From an uncultured Ruminiclostridium sp. (GTDB lineage: Bacteria; Bacillota; Clostridia; Oscillospirales; Ruminococcaceae), in NCBI GenBank assembly GCA_910579265.1, contig CAJTTE010000017.1, forward strand, positions 1 through 53,785: a DNA stretch of 53,785 nucleotides, read 5' to 3'. Position numbers and translations under genes: made by a program. The notes below the pieces were generated by a model. It was given only the letters and a program-made list of their open reading frames with translations. It ran no database searches and was not told where the DNA came from. This document shows positions 26,451 through 35,257 of this stretch, piece after piece; position 1 is the first letter of the stretch; the number at the start of each line of letters is the position of its first letter.

Positions 26451-26548
26451 TCCATTTCAATTTTTTACGGACATCAAAATATAAATCCATGTTAAACAAT
26501 CATTTATAGTTGCTATAATTATCGCCTTAGAGGACAAAAACAAATCCG

Positions 26549-27037
26549 TCAGAAATCAACGGTAAAAATCACTTGACATTTTTCCTTAAGAGCGTTTTCA
26601 TAAAAAGGAAGAATGTCCGTGCTCCAACTAAGAGTATGTTCTAATCCGTCTTCATCCTTATAACGAAAGTCATCATTATCGATATTCCAAAAATTTTTTC
26701 GTATAATTTCCTGTAGATTGTTTTTATGAAGAAATGCGACAATTTCTTTTACGTCATTGGTGTTTTTCAGAGTTATGATCTCATCATCGGTTTCCGCCAA
26801 AACCTCTCCGCCGAATATAATATTTGCGGGAACGATTTTTTCCTCATTCCACTGTCCGCCGCCTAAACAATATTGAATGCCTTCCCACGCCTTATCCAAT
26901 TCACAGCTGCGCAAAGTTCCGAATAATCTTTCCTCAATTTCCTCCAGCATATAATCATACCGCTCCTCTTCAGGTACGGAACGAAGCTTAAAGACCTCTG
27001 CTTCGGTCAGAGCATAAAGCATACCCAGTCTTGACAT
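26549..27037 (-). CDS. DUF1877 (YfbM-like) family protein
   Basis: 162 aa cytoplasmic protein. The start at MSRLGML is chosen because GGAGG lies 9 nt upstream; the frame stays open for 41 more codons into degV without a ribosome site. Family features: N-terminal SRLGMLYALTEAEVFKL, central DKAWEGIQYCLGGG, PANIIFGGEVL and the C-terminal FWNIDNDDFRYKDEDGLEHT. Reaction unknown; YfbM-type proteins are small, often single-domain and sometimes found beside SUKH proteins. It starts 25 bp after the degV stop, so it is probably co-transcribed with degV. Confidence 0.75.
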   Translation of the reverse strand: MSRLGMLYALTEAEVFKLRSVPEEERYDYMLEEIEERLFGTLRSCELDKAWEGIQYCLGGGQWNEEKIVPANIIFGGEVLAETDDEIITLKNTNDVKEIVAFLHKNNLQEIIRKNFWNIDNDDFRYKDEDGLEHTLSWSTDILPFYENALKEKCQVIFTVDF

Positions 27038-27062
27038 ATACGTTTTCCTCCGTATAACGCAC

Positions 27063-27932
27063 TTACCTTCTTGCCTTCCCCTTAATAATAATCCCGATAA
27101 AGCAAGGACCCGCATTGCAGGCAACAACTCCGCCGCATTCCTCCTGCATGGTAAGATCATAACCGGCCTTCTTTGTCATAGTCTTACGGAAAAGCTCTTC
27201 CATCTCCGGAGCGGTCGTCGTAAGCAAATGCCACGGAGTCTCCGGTATCATCCTTTCATTTATATATTGAACCGCGTCAACGACCGCCGCTTTTTCACCG
27301 CGGCTCTTCTTTACCACCTTGGTTTCATCGTCGATCAATGAAATAACAGGCTTTAAAGAAAGCATTTCTCCGAGAAACGAAGCTGCCGCACTTATCCTTC
27401 CCGATTTTTTCATATGACGAAGATTAAAACCGATGATATATATTTCACAGCAGTTAAACCAATCCTCCATAAACGCCAGCACCATATCGCAGCTTTGACC
27501 TGCCTCAAGCTTTCTCGCAGCCTCGACAACCGGATATCCATATCCTAATGAATAACAGTGACTGTCGATAATATGGAATCTGGTTTTACCCGTTAATCCT
27601 TCATTGCGAAGATTTTGTTCGGCCTGTACCGCATTTGCATAGGTATGAGAACCCGCCGAATTTATAAGAACTACAATAACATCGTCCCAGCCCTCGTTAA
27701 CGCATTCCTTGAATTTCTCTTCAAAACGAAAGGTTGTGATCTGGCTTGTTTTGGGCAAATCGTCAGATTTATCTATAAGCTCGTAAAATTCCTTGTTGGT
27801 AACGGTTTGCCGTTCCACAAGAGTCCTATTTCCTAAAGTAATATCAAAGCACATTATATCGATATTATAACGGCTTTCATCCTCCTTGGAAATGTCGCAT
27901 CCGCTGTCTGTAATGATTTTAACCTTTGCCAT
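27063..27932 (-). CDS. DegV family fatty-acid-binding protein
   Basis: 289 aa two-domain protein of the DegV family, which binds a fatty acid (FakB-type members feed exogenous fatty acids to the FakA kinase). N-terminal KIITDSGCDISKED, TSQITTFRFEEKF, then IVVLINSAGSHTYANAVQ, and IIGFNLRHMKKSGRISAAAS with the conserved Gly-Arg-Ile. GGAAAGGAAAAAT precedes the ATG. It lies 38 bp after trmL. No fakA is seen in the window, so the partner would be elsewhere. Confidence 0.92.
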   Translation of the reverse strand: MAKVKIITDSGCDISKEDESRYNIDIMCFDITLGNRTLVERQTVTNKEFYELIDKSDDLPKTSQITTFRFEEKFKECVNEGWDDVIVVLINSAGSHTYANAVQAEQNLRNEGLTGKTRFHIIDSHCYSLGYGYPVVEAARKLEAGQSCDMVLAFMEDWFNCCEIYIIGFNLRHMKKSGRISAAASFLGEMLSLKPVISLIDDETKVVKKSRGEKAAVVDAVQYINERMIPETPWHLLTTTAPEMEELFRKTMTKKAGYDLTMQEECGGVVACNAGPCFIGIIIKGKARR

Positions 27933-27970
27933 AAATATTTTTCCTTTCCTGAAGTAAAATTATTACTTAA

Positions 27971-28480
27971 TCATATATTATTTTCGGATTTCCAGATGTA
28001 TCTGGTAAGCTGTCCCTTATTCTGAAGATCGGGAAAGCCCCACTGCCTTAAAACCTCATAAGCTCCGATTGCGACGCTGTTTGAAAGATTAAGGCTTCTG
28101 ACCTCGTCTATCATAGGTATCCGAACACATTTTTCCTTATTATTGTACAGCAGCTCTTCGGGCAAACCTCTATCTTCTCTTCCGAACACTATGTAACACC
28201 TGTCCGGATACTCTATATCACAATAAGTATTTAACGCCTTAGTGGAAAAATAAAAATACTCACCTACAGTTTTAGAAAAAAAATCATTAAATCCGTCATA
28301 ATAACTGATATCCAGAAAGTGCCAGTAATCCAGACCTGCATGCTTGAGTTTTTTATCGTCAACGGAAAATCCCATAGGTTTTATCAAATGAAGTCTTGCT
28401 CCGGTAACCGCGCAGGTTCTGGCAATATTGCCGGTATTCTGTGGTATCTGCGGTTCGGCAAGTACTATATTCAGTTCCAT
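27971..28480 (-). CDS. trmL: tRNA (cytidine/uridine-2'-O-)-methyltransferase TrmL
   Basis: SPOUT-fold enzyme methylating the wobble ribose of certain leucine tRNAs. Starting at MELNIVLAEPQIPQNTGN the product is 169 aa. GGGAGA lies 7 nt before this ATG; an ATG five codons earlier overlaps the ribosome site. Knot motifs: NTGNIARTCAVTG, YIVFGREDRGLPEELL and the C-terminal RIPMIDEVRSLNLSNSVAI. Small single-domain size fits TrmL rather than TrmH or RlmB. Confidence 0.93.
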   Translation of the reverse strand: MELNIVLAEPQIPQNTGNIARTCAVTGARLHLIKPMGFSVDDKKLKHAGLDYWHFLDISYYDGFNDFFSKTVGEYFYFSTKALNTYCDIEYPDRCYIVFGREDRGLPEELLYNNKEKCVRIPMIDEVRSLNLSNSVAIGAYEVLRQWGFPDLQNKGQLTRYIWKSENNI

Positions 28481-28659
28481 TTGTAATTCTCCCATTTATT
28501 TTCAGATAATGCAAAAACCGCTGATTTCCGGTTCGTATATCATACACCGGCACGGCGTGGTTAAAAACGCAAGCCTTGCCCGCCAATCAGCCAAACGTCA
28601 TATTTTCTGCACACCGGTTTAAAAATATTATACATTAAAAAGCGAGCAAAGGACACATC

Positions 28660-29040
28660 TATTAAAAACGATAAATCCTCTAAGACATTAAAATAAAATC
28701 TTCATTTTCCCATGTCTGAAGTTATTATACCATAAAAAAGTGAGCGAAGCGAACGCTTCCTTTAAAACGGTACAATGTTCTCAAACTTTAAAATAAATTC
28801 TTCCTCTTTATTTCGTTTGAGGTTATTATACCATAAGAAGAGCGCAGCAAAGCGGAGCGATTCCTTTAAATCGGTAAAATGTTCTCAGACATCAAAATAA
28901 ACTCTTCCTCTTTCTCCAGTCTGAGGTTATTATACCATATGAAGAGCGCAGCAAAGCAGAGCGATTCCTATGAAAAGGTACAATGCTCTCAGACATCAAA
29001 ACAAATTCTTCCTATTTTCAAAGCATGAGATTATTATATC
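28660..29040. repeat. Hairpin repeat array E, right cluster (4 tandem units, ~104 bp period)
   Basis: Hairpin units at about 28667-28731, 28769-28832, 28873-28936 and 28977-29040, separated by spacers rich in GCAGCAAAGCGGAGCGA. Inner stem arms are CTCAAAC/GTTTGAG in unit 2 and CTCAGAC/GTCTGAG in unit 3, a compensatory A-T to G-C change. Unit 1 has AGACAT/ATGTCT, and unit 4 is partly decayed. Outer arms GGTA-N-AAT and ATT-A-TACC keep a single mismatch at the same place. It fills the trmL-ftsH gap, which holds no gene that I can support. Confidence 0.85.
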
Positions 29041-29179
29041 ATATCCGGAAAAAAATGTAAAGATGGTTCAAAAATCTCATCTTGATCATATATTTTGATA
29101 ATGCAACATTTACAAAATACCACATCGGGCTTAACTTATCATATTTTATCAAAGCCGCAGTTGTTGCGGTTAATAAAAT

Positions 29180-29213
29180 AACGCCCCGGACATCCGCATG
29201 ATTTCAGGGCGTT
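29180..29213 (-). terminator. Terminator of the tilS-hpt-ftsH operon
   Basis: Arms AACGCCC and GGGCGTT (minus strand) followed by ATTTTATT, about 15-50 bp after the ftsH stop codon. Confidence 0.75.
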
Positions 29214-29228
29214 GTTTTATCAAAAAAA

Positions 29229-31196
29229 TTAAATTACAGGAGGAAAATCTCCTTTATCATCGTTCTCAGGTGTTACCTCCGGCTGAATGCTCTGCATCGG
29301 CTCTTCATTGTCGCCGGTATAGGAAATATCAGGTTCCTCCGAGGAAATTTCTCCCTTCATCAGCTTTTCAAAATCTGATCCGTCAATTTTCTCATGCTTC
29401 ATAAGGTACTTTGCCAGCGTATGGAGCTGATCCATATGAGATTGCAAAATATCCTTAGCCTTTTCATAAGCAGTTTCGATCAGCTCACGAATTTCCGCAT
29501 CGATCTCCGCCGCAATATTTTCCGAATAATTCCTTCCCTGTGAGTAATCACGTCCCAAAAACACTTCAGATTCGTCGTGACCGTAAACAACAGGACCAAG
29601 CTTTTCGCTGAAGCCGTATTTTGTTACCATTCCCCTTGCGATCTTGGTAGCGCGCTCAATATCGTTTGATGCTCCTGTAGAAATATCGTCAAGAATAATT
29701 TTCTCGGAGACACGGCCGCCCAAAAGAGTGATAATGTTTTCCTCCATCTGTGTTTTGCTGACAAAACTTTTATCATGCTCCGGAAGTGACATCGTGTAGC
29801 CTCCGGCCATACCTCTGGGAATTATAGAAACCTGGTGCACCTTATCCTGAGAAGGACAATAATATGTGCATACGGCATGCCCGGCCTCATGATAAGCCGT
29901 AAGACGACGTTCTTTTTCTGTAACGACCCTTGATTTCTTTTCGGGGCCTGCAACGACCTTAATGGTCGCTTCCTCAATATCCTCTTCAATAATTGCACGT
30001 CTGTCTGCTCTCGCGGCAAGAAGAGCGGCCTCATTGACAAGGTTTTCCAGATCCGCTCCCGTAAATCCGGCGGTAGATTTGGCTATTGTAGCAAGATTTA
30101 CATCCGGACCGAGCTTCTTGTTGCGCGTGTGAACCTTAAGAATTTCCTCACGTCCTTTTATATCCGGGTAACTTACTATTATCTGTCTGTCAAAACGTCC
30201 GGGACGAAGGAGGGCGGGGTCAAGAATATCACGCCTGTTCGTGGCTGCAATGATTATTATGCCTTCATTTTCCGAAAATCCGTCCATTTCAACGAGCAAT
30301 TGGTTGAGCGTCTGTTCACGTTCATCGTGACCTCCGCCCAGTCCTGTGCCTCTTTGCCGTCCGACTGCGTCTATTTCATCGATAAATATGATAGCGGGGG
30401 TATGCTTTTTTGCCTGTTCAAACAAATCTCTTACACGAGAAGCGCCGACACCCACGAACATCTCCACAAAATCCGAACCGCTTATGGAAAAGAAGGGAAC
30501 ATTTGCCTCACCCGCCACCGCTTTGGCCAGAAGCGTTTTACCTGTACCCGGAGGTCCCATAAGAAGTACGCCCTTCGGTACTCTCGCGCCGATATCTATA
30601 TATTTTTTAGGATTCTTCATAAAATTAACGATTTCAGCCAGCTCTTCCTTCTCCTCGTCGGCTCCCGCAACATCGTCAAAAGTTACTTTTTTACCGGTTG
30701 AAGGCTGGTTCCTGGTATTTGCCTTGGAAAACTGATTCATCTTCCCGCCGCCCGTAGCCTGTCTCATAATGAAAAAAGTAAAGGCTATCATTATTACAAC
30801 AAGTATAAGGTATGGAAGAAAGCTTGTCAAAAAGGAATTATCCGCTACCGCAATATAATCCTCCACCAAAGGTTCGTTGGGATATTTTGCGTTATATTGA
30901 TCACGGTAGCTTCTTCCGTCGCTGAAATCACCATATATATCGTTAATAAAAAGGCTTACATACGGAACGACATATCTTCTTTCAACATTGTCGCTTTTGA
31001 GCTTATATATAAGCTCTCCGGAATTCAGATCAAGAGTATATGAGGAAACCTCAAGATTATCAAAATGATTCATTATTGTCGAATAGGATTCGGCATGTGC
31101 TCTGGGAGAAATGGATCTGAGTATTGAAATAAGACCCACTATAAGAAAAATAATGATACAAATGTAAATCAGTGTTCCCCGTCTTTTATTCTGCAT
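29229..31196 (-). CDS. ftsH: ATP-dependent zinc metalloprotease FtsH
   Basis: Membrane AAA+ protease that degrades misfolded and regulatory membrane or cytosolic proteins. 655 aa: membrane segments at about 8-27 and 124-145 flanking an extracytoplasmic domain. The AAA+ module has Walker A GPPGTGKT (214-221), Walker B AIIFIDEIDAV and the second region of homology ATNRRDILDPALLRPGRFDR. The zinc site is HEAGH (436-440). The C-terminal tail is acidic. GGAAAGGTGAAC precedes ATG. Its position after tilS and hpt is the usual Firmicutes order. Confidence 0.98.
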   Translation of the reverse strand: MQNKRRGTLIYICIIIFLIVGLISILRSISPRAHAESYSTIMNHFDNLEVSSYTLDLNSGELIYKLKSDNVERRYVVPYVSLFINDIYGDFSDGRSYRDQYNAKYPNEPLVEDYIAVADNSFLTSFLPYLILVVIMIAFTFFIMRQATGGGKMNQFSKANTRNQPSTGKKVTFDDVAGADEEKEELAEIVNFMKNPKKYIDIGARVPKGVLLMGPPGTGKTLLAKAVAGEANVPFFSISGSDFVEMFVGVGASRVRDLFEQAKKHTPAIIFIDEIDAVGRQRGTGLGGGHDEREQTLNQLLVEMDGFSENEGIIIIAATNRRDILDPALLRPGRFDRQIIVSYPDIKGREEILKVHTRNKKLGPDVNLATIAKSTAGFTGADLENLVNEAALLAARADRRAIIEEDIEEATIKVVAGPEKKSRVVTEKERRLTAYHEAGHAVCTYYCPSQDKVHQVSIIPRGMAGGYTMSLPEHDKSFVSKTQMEENIITLLGGRVSEKIILDDISTGASNDIERATKIARGMVTKYGFSEKLGPVVYGHDESEVFLGRDYSQGRNYSENIAAEIDAEIRELIETAYEKAKDILQSHMDQLHTLAKYLMKHEKIDGSDFEKLMKGEISSEEPDISYTGDNEEPMQSIQPEVTPENDDKGDFPPVI

Positions 31197-31297
31197 ATAA
31201 GTTCACCTTTCCGTATATACACACTTTCCCTTTTTGGGAGCATTTTCGGGTTTGTTATATAAACCCCTTGACTTTTATTTATAAACAGTGTAAACGA

Positions 31298-31858
31298 TTA
31301 TTTACTATATATTTCCGGTTTCAGCACTCCGATATAGGGTAAATTCCTATAATTCTCGGCATAATCCACTCCATACCCTACAACAAACTCATTTTCCACA
31401 TCAAAACATTTATAATCCGCTTTAAAATCTATGCTTCTCTGAACTTGTTTGTCCATTAATGTGCATACCTTAAGTGAAGCCGGTTTAAGCTCTCTTATTT
31501 TTTCGCATACGGTGCTCAGCGTAAGAGCAGTATCAAGAATGTCCTCGACTATGATGATATGCTCACCCTCGACCTTTGTACCTAAGGCCCGTTCTATATC
31601 CTCGTCCATATTGACCTTGCCGGAAGAGGTGGTGTTTAACCCGTATGACCGCGCGGTAAGAAAAGCAATTCTGCAAGGTATATCTATTGCTCTCAGAAGA
31701 TCGGACATAAATACTGCGCTCCCCTTAAGAATACCTATCATAAGGGGTTCTTTATCTTTATAATCCTCGGATATACGCTTGCCTATCTCAAGCACTCTGT
31801 TTCTGATCTGTTCTTCGGAAAAAAGCACCCGCCCGATATTTTCATCTATTTTACTCAT
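31298..31858 (-). CDS. hpt: Hypoxanthine phosphoribosyltransferase
   Basis: Purine salvage enzyme making IMP (and GMP) from PRPP. It is 186 aa with the PRPP-binding signature IIIVEDILDTALTLS, the flexible-loop region LTARSYGLNTTSSGKV and the C-terminal DFKADYKCFDVENEFVVGYGVDYAENYRNLPY. A GGGG site is 7 nt before ATG. It lies between tilS and ftsH, about 110 and 100 bp away respectively. Confidence 0.96.
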   Translation of the reverse strand: MSKIDENIGRVLFSEEQIRNRVLEIGKRISEDYKDKEPLMIGILKGSAVFMSDLLRAIDIPCRIAFLTARSYGLNTTSSGKVNMDEDIERALGTKVEGEHIIIVEDILDTALTLSTVCEKIRELKPASLKVCTLMDKQVQRSIDFKADYKCFDVENEFVVGYGVDYAENYRNLPYIGVLKPEIYSK

Positions 31859-31967
31859 TATTATGCCCCGTAATATTCATTTTTGCCATGGTAATACAAA
31901 TATATCCTTTTATCTATCAAAACATTATAACACAGCGATTCAAAAAAAGCAAATGTATTTATGAAAT

Positions 31968-32951
31968 TTATGTGTTGATTTGCCGATATTTCTGGGGAAT
32001 GAACTGTATTTCGGCTTTTCCCTTTTTTACAACCGCAAATTTGTTCTTTTCGATATTGATCTTTCCGTGACCGGTGCGGATTATTTTTCCGAAACCGTTT
32101 ATTCTTAAAGAAGTTGGTTCGATATTCTTTTCCTTGAGCATAAGGGAAACCGCGCGTGTAAAAACAGGCTCCGGAAGGTTTCTTAGAAATTCCGTTTCAT
32201 ATATGCCGTCCCCGATTCCCGCCTTATCCAAAGCATCCCTTGCCATGTTTTCAAGAAAACCGCTGTCAACGCTCAGCGCATAAGTCATTCGCCGTATTGT
32301 ATTGAATAATGAAGGATTGATCTCTAAAAGCTTCGGGATCAATTCGATCCTTATCTTGTTTCTTGTATAATCCGTGGAAAAATTGGTCTTGTCGGTAACA
32401 TATTTAAGCTTGTTTTCCTTGCAATAATCTTCTATTTCCTCTCTGCTGCAATAAATAAGCGGTCTTATCAGATAATCTCTTTTGGGCGGAATACCGCACA
32501 GTCCCTTTAAACCTGTGCCCCTTAACATATTCATCAAAACCGTTTCAGTATTATCACAGGCATTATGTGCCGTGGCGACCTTTGCGCCAAGCTCTCTCGA
32601 AAGATTGCAAAACGCTTCATAACGCAGTTCACGGGCTTTTTCCTCAATACTTTTATGCTTTGCCGACGCACCCATAACATCAACTGAAAAAACTCTCAGC
32701 TCTATTCCCAAATCTTTGCACAGGCTCTCGGTATACGCCTGATCACCGTCGCTTTCCTTTCCCCGGAGATTATGATTTACATGACAGGCATAAACCTTTA
32801 TCCCCAAAATTTTCTCAAGAGACTTAAGGCAGTACAAAAGAGCGACGCTGTCAGCCCCGCCGCTCAGTCCGACTATTACCCTGTTTCCCTCTTCAAGCAT
32901 ATCAAACTGTTTGACAGCTTGAATAACCTTTTCTGTAATGCTGTCAGCCAT
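31968..32951 (-). CDS. tilS: tRNA(Ile)-lysidine synthetase TilS
   Basis: Modifies the wobble C34 of AUA-reading tRNA-Ile to lysidine. PP-loop GLSGGADSVALLY near residue 30, then HVNHNLRGKESDGDQ, ATAHNACDNTETVLMNMLRGTG and IRPLIYCSREEIEDYC. At 327 aa from the ATG it is short: the N-terminal catalytic and central parts are present but the C-terminal domain of longer TilS proteins seems mostly lacking. The ATG at 32951 is preferred over a TTG two codons upstream. The start overlaps the end of dnaB by 8 bp. Confidence 0.93.
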   Translation of the reverse strand: MADSITEKVIQAVKQFDMLEEGNRVIVGLSGGADSVALLYCLKSLEKILGIKVYACHVNHNLRGKESDGDQAYTESLCKDLGIELRVFSVDVMGASAKHKSIEEKARELRYEAFCNLSRELGAKVATAHNACDNTETVLMNMLRGTGLKGLCGIPPKRDYLIRPLIYCSREEIEDYCKENKLKYVTDKTNFSTDYTRNKIRIELIPKLLEINPSLFNTIRRMTYALSVDSGFLENMARDALDKAGIGDGIYETEFLRNLPEPVFTRAVSLMLKEKNIEPTSLRINGFGKIIRTGHGKINIEKNKFAVVKKGKAEIQFIPQKYRQINT

Positions 32952-34287
32952 GTGCAAAATCTACCCCCGTAAATCTGGTGTATTGACCGTCCCAATTCAA
33001 AGGAACGGTATCTGTAGATCCATGACGGTTTTTAGCTACTATACATTCACAGGCGTTGGGATATTCGGCTTCCTTATTGTAATAGCCCTCGCGATATAAA
33101 AACAGTACTATGTCCGCATCCTGCTCAATGGAACCCGAATCGCGCAAATCGGAAAGCAAAGGACGCTTGTCGGGACGCTGCTCGGGACTTCTGGATAACT
33201 GCGAAAGGCTTATCACTGGCACATTAAGCTCCTTTGCCATTATTTTAAGACTTCTTGTAATCTCGGAAATTTCCGCGACACGATTCCCGTCGCGTCTTCC
33301 CGTCGACATAAGCTGAAGATAGTCGATTATAACAAGCCCTAAATTTTTCATTCTGCGAAGCTTTGCCTTCATTTCGCCTATGGAAATATTGGCGGTGTCG
33401 TCAATATAAATTTCCACCTGAGACAAAACGTCTACCGCTTCTCCCAGAGAATCCCATTTTGAATCCTCAAACTGTCCGGTTCTCATTTCCTCGGATGTAA
33501 CCCTCGCCTCACTGGAAAGGATACGTGACGCTATCTGTTCCTTGGACATTTCAAGGGAAAAAATACATATTTTTTTGGCGGGATAGTTCTTAGCAACATT
33601 TGTAGCTATATTGGTGGCAAAGGAGGTTTTTCCCATACCGGGGCGGGCAGCTATAAGTATAAGATCTGACGGATTTAACCCGAATATGACGCTGTCAAGC
33701 TTTCCGTAGGAGGTACGCAGACCGGAACCGTGACCGCTGTCGGGATCGTCCGCCAATTCCGACAAAATATCAAGCTGCTGACTTACCAGCGGTTTGATAT
33801 GCGTGAGTCCCTTCAGATCCTTTTCATCCCGTATGTCAAATATTTTCTTTTCAGCCAGATCGAGCAGCGCATATGTTTCTTCGGTTCCGGAAGCTGCCAG
33901 ATCAAATATTTCCTTTGAAACTGTCATCAGCTGCCTTACCGTAAATTTATCACAGATTATATCAAAGTAACTGTCTATGCTTGAAGGATTTATGGCCAGC
34001 TCAGCCAGCTTAAGAAGATATGTCTTTGCTTCATCACCGTTTTCAAAAACGCCGTGACGTACCGAAGCCTCCATAACGGTAACGATATCTATCTGCTGGC
34101 CGGAGATACTCATCTGATATATTACCGAAAAGAGCTCGCTGTGCATCTGTATTTTAAAATGCTCCGGATGAAGCCTTGCCGTAACGGCCGAAACGGTTGA
34201 CGGATCGACTAAAATCGAACCAAGCACCGCCTGCTCCGCATCAAGATTAAACGGAAGATTTATTTCGGACAGATCGATACCCGCCAT
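32944..34287 (-). CDS. dnaB: Replicative DNA helicase DnaB
   Basis: Hexameric 5'-3' helicase at the replication fork. The 447 aa product has an N-terminal domain (PFNLDAEQAVLGSILVDP and onward) and a RecA-like domain with Walker A AARPGMGKTS (P-loop 214-221). It also has the H1a-type EMSKEQIASRIL region, LGLVIIDYLQLM (Walker B), SQLSRSPEQRPDKRPLLSDLRDSG and the Arg-finger region VPLNWDGQYTRF. No intein is visible. AAGGAG lies 8 nt before ATG. It follows rplI and overlaps tilS. Confidence 0.97.
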   Translation of the reverse strand: MAGIDLSEINLPFNLDAEQAVLGSILVDPSTVSAVTARLHPEHFKIQMHSELFSVIYQMSISGQQIDIVTVMEASVRHGVFENGDEAKTYLLKLAELAINPSSIDSYFDIICDKFTVRQLMTVSKEIFDLAASGTEETYALLDLAEKKIFDIRDEKDLKGLTHIKPLVSQQLDILSELADDPDSGHGSGLRTSYGKLDSVIFGLNPSDLILIAARPGMGKTSFATNIATNVAKNYPAKKICIFSLEMSKEQIASRILSSEARVTSEEMRTGQFEDSKWDSLGEAVDVLSQVEIYIDDTANISIGEMKAKLRRMKNLGLVIIDYLQLMSTGRRDGNRVAEISEITRSLKIMAKELNVPVISLSQLSRSPEQRPDKRPLLSDLRDSGSIEQDADIVLFLYREGYYNKEAEYPNACECIVAKNRHGSTDTVPLNWDGQYTRFTGVDFAHG

Positions 34288-34335
34288 ATAAAAAACTCCT
34301 TAATATACAAACGTTTGTTTATTGACCGTAAACCG

Positions 34336-34496
34336 GAGCGTGTCCATATAAAATCAATATGCAGATTTTCAAGCAAAATTTTATCGCAACCAAGACAAAA
34401 TTATGCGGGAATATTATAATATTCCAAAAAATTTTAAAACAGTAAGCAGCAGAATTTGTCTGAAAGATGCTTGCCTTGCTTTATGTGGATACGCTC
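34336..34496. repeat. Dispersed repeat family D, copy 1 (MITE-like)
   Basis: 161 bp element with terminal inverted repeats GAGCGTGTCCATATAAA and TTTATGTGGATACGCTC (15 of 17 positions pair). The interior resembles 50771-50924, sharing CAGGAATATTATAATAT-like and GCTGCGTGCC/GATGCTTGCC stretches. It lies in the rplI-dnaB gap. Confidence 0.7.
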
Positions 34497-34568
34497 TAAA
34501 GCTATAAGTAAAAACGCATTAAAATATAATGACGGATTTCCTGAAGAACGTCTTAAAATATTTCAGTC

Positions 34569-35021
34569 TTATCCTTGGATTTCCTCAACAATGACCGTAA
34601 ATTTGGCGGAAACACCGCTGTATAGCTTCGCTTCAACATTATACCCGCCGAAAGCCTTGATTTCGTTTTCAAGTACAAGTTTTCTCTTATCAACATCGCA
34701 GTTGAACTGTTTTTTAAGCTGAGCCGCAATATCCTTACCGGTTATGGAACCGAATAAACGTCCGTTTGCTCCCCCCTTAGCTGAAATTTTAACTGTCTTG
34801 CCCTCAAGCTTTGATGCAAGCTCCTTTGCATTTGCGATTTCAACATCGATCTTATGCTGAGCCGAGGCCTTCTGTCCCTCCAAAAGATTCATATTTGCAG
34901 CAGTGGCCTCAACCGCTAATTTTTTGGCAATAAGACAGTTTCTGGCGTAGCCGTCCTTAACCTCTTTAATATCACCCTTCTTCCCCGTTCCTTTAACATC
35001 ATCAAGTAAAATTACCTTCAT
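34569..35021 (-). CDS. rplI: 50S ribosomal protein L9
   Basis: Ribosomal protein of the L1-stalk side of the 50S subunit. The 150 aa product begins MKVILLDDVKGTGKKGDIKE followed by VKDGYARNCLIAKKLA, the conserved N-terminal rRNA-binding domain. A long connecting helix and a C-terminal domain with GRLFGSITGKDIAAQL follow. GGAAAGGATG precedes the ATG. Gene order gdpP-(lipoprotein)-rplI-dnaB is the usual Firmicutes arrangement apart from the inserted lipoprotein gene. Confidence 0.97.
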   Translation of the reverse strand: MKVILLDDVKGTGKKGDIKEVKDGYARNCLIAKKLAVEATAANMNLLEGQKASAQHKIDVEIANAKELASKLEGKTVKISAKGGANGRLFGSITGKDIAAQLKKQFNCDVDKRKLVLENEIKAFGGYNVEAKLYSGVSAKFTVIVEEIQG

Positions 35022-35063
35022 GGCTTTTGTACATCCTTTCCTTCGTATTATTTATCAGCTGCT

Positions 35064-35243
35064 TTAAGGCAATACCGCACAATGACCGCCTGAGGGCTTT
35101 GCGTGCGGCTTGCTTGCATATTTTCCGTCAGCTTACACAAATTCTCCTTGAAATACGTCAGTATTCCTGCGTCGAATTTATGCAAGCTGACAAAATATCT
35201 GACTGCGCAATTCACACCCAATCATTGTGCGGTGTTGCCTTAA
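35064..35243 (-). repeat. Dispersed repeat family B, copy 2 (MITE-like)
   Basis: 180 bp, reverse orientation to copy 1, with the same terminal inverted repeats from TTAAGGCAATACCGCACAAT. It lies in the 236 bp gap between the lipoprotein gene and rplI, and generates a spurious plus-strand frame. Confidence 0.88.
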
Positions 35244-35257
35244 ATGTTTTTCAATGC

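Noticed and set aside
28660..29040. CRISPR array
   Set aside because: The repeat unit is ~104 bp with a long hairpin, spacers are similar to one another, and no cas genes are present.
30129..30701. Plus-strand 190-codon frame
   Set aside because: Antisense to the AAA+ domain of ftsH; no protein-like features.
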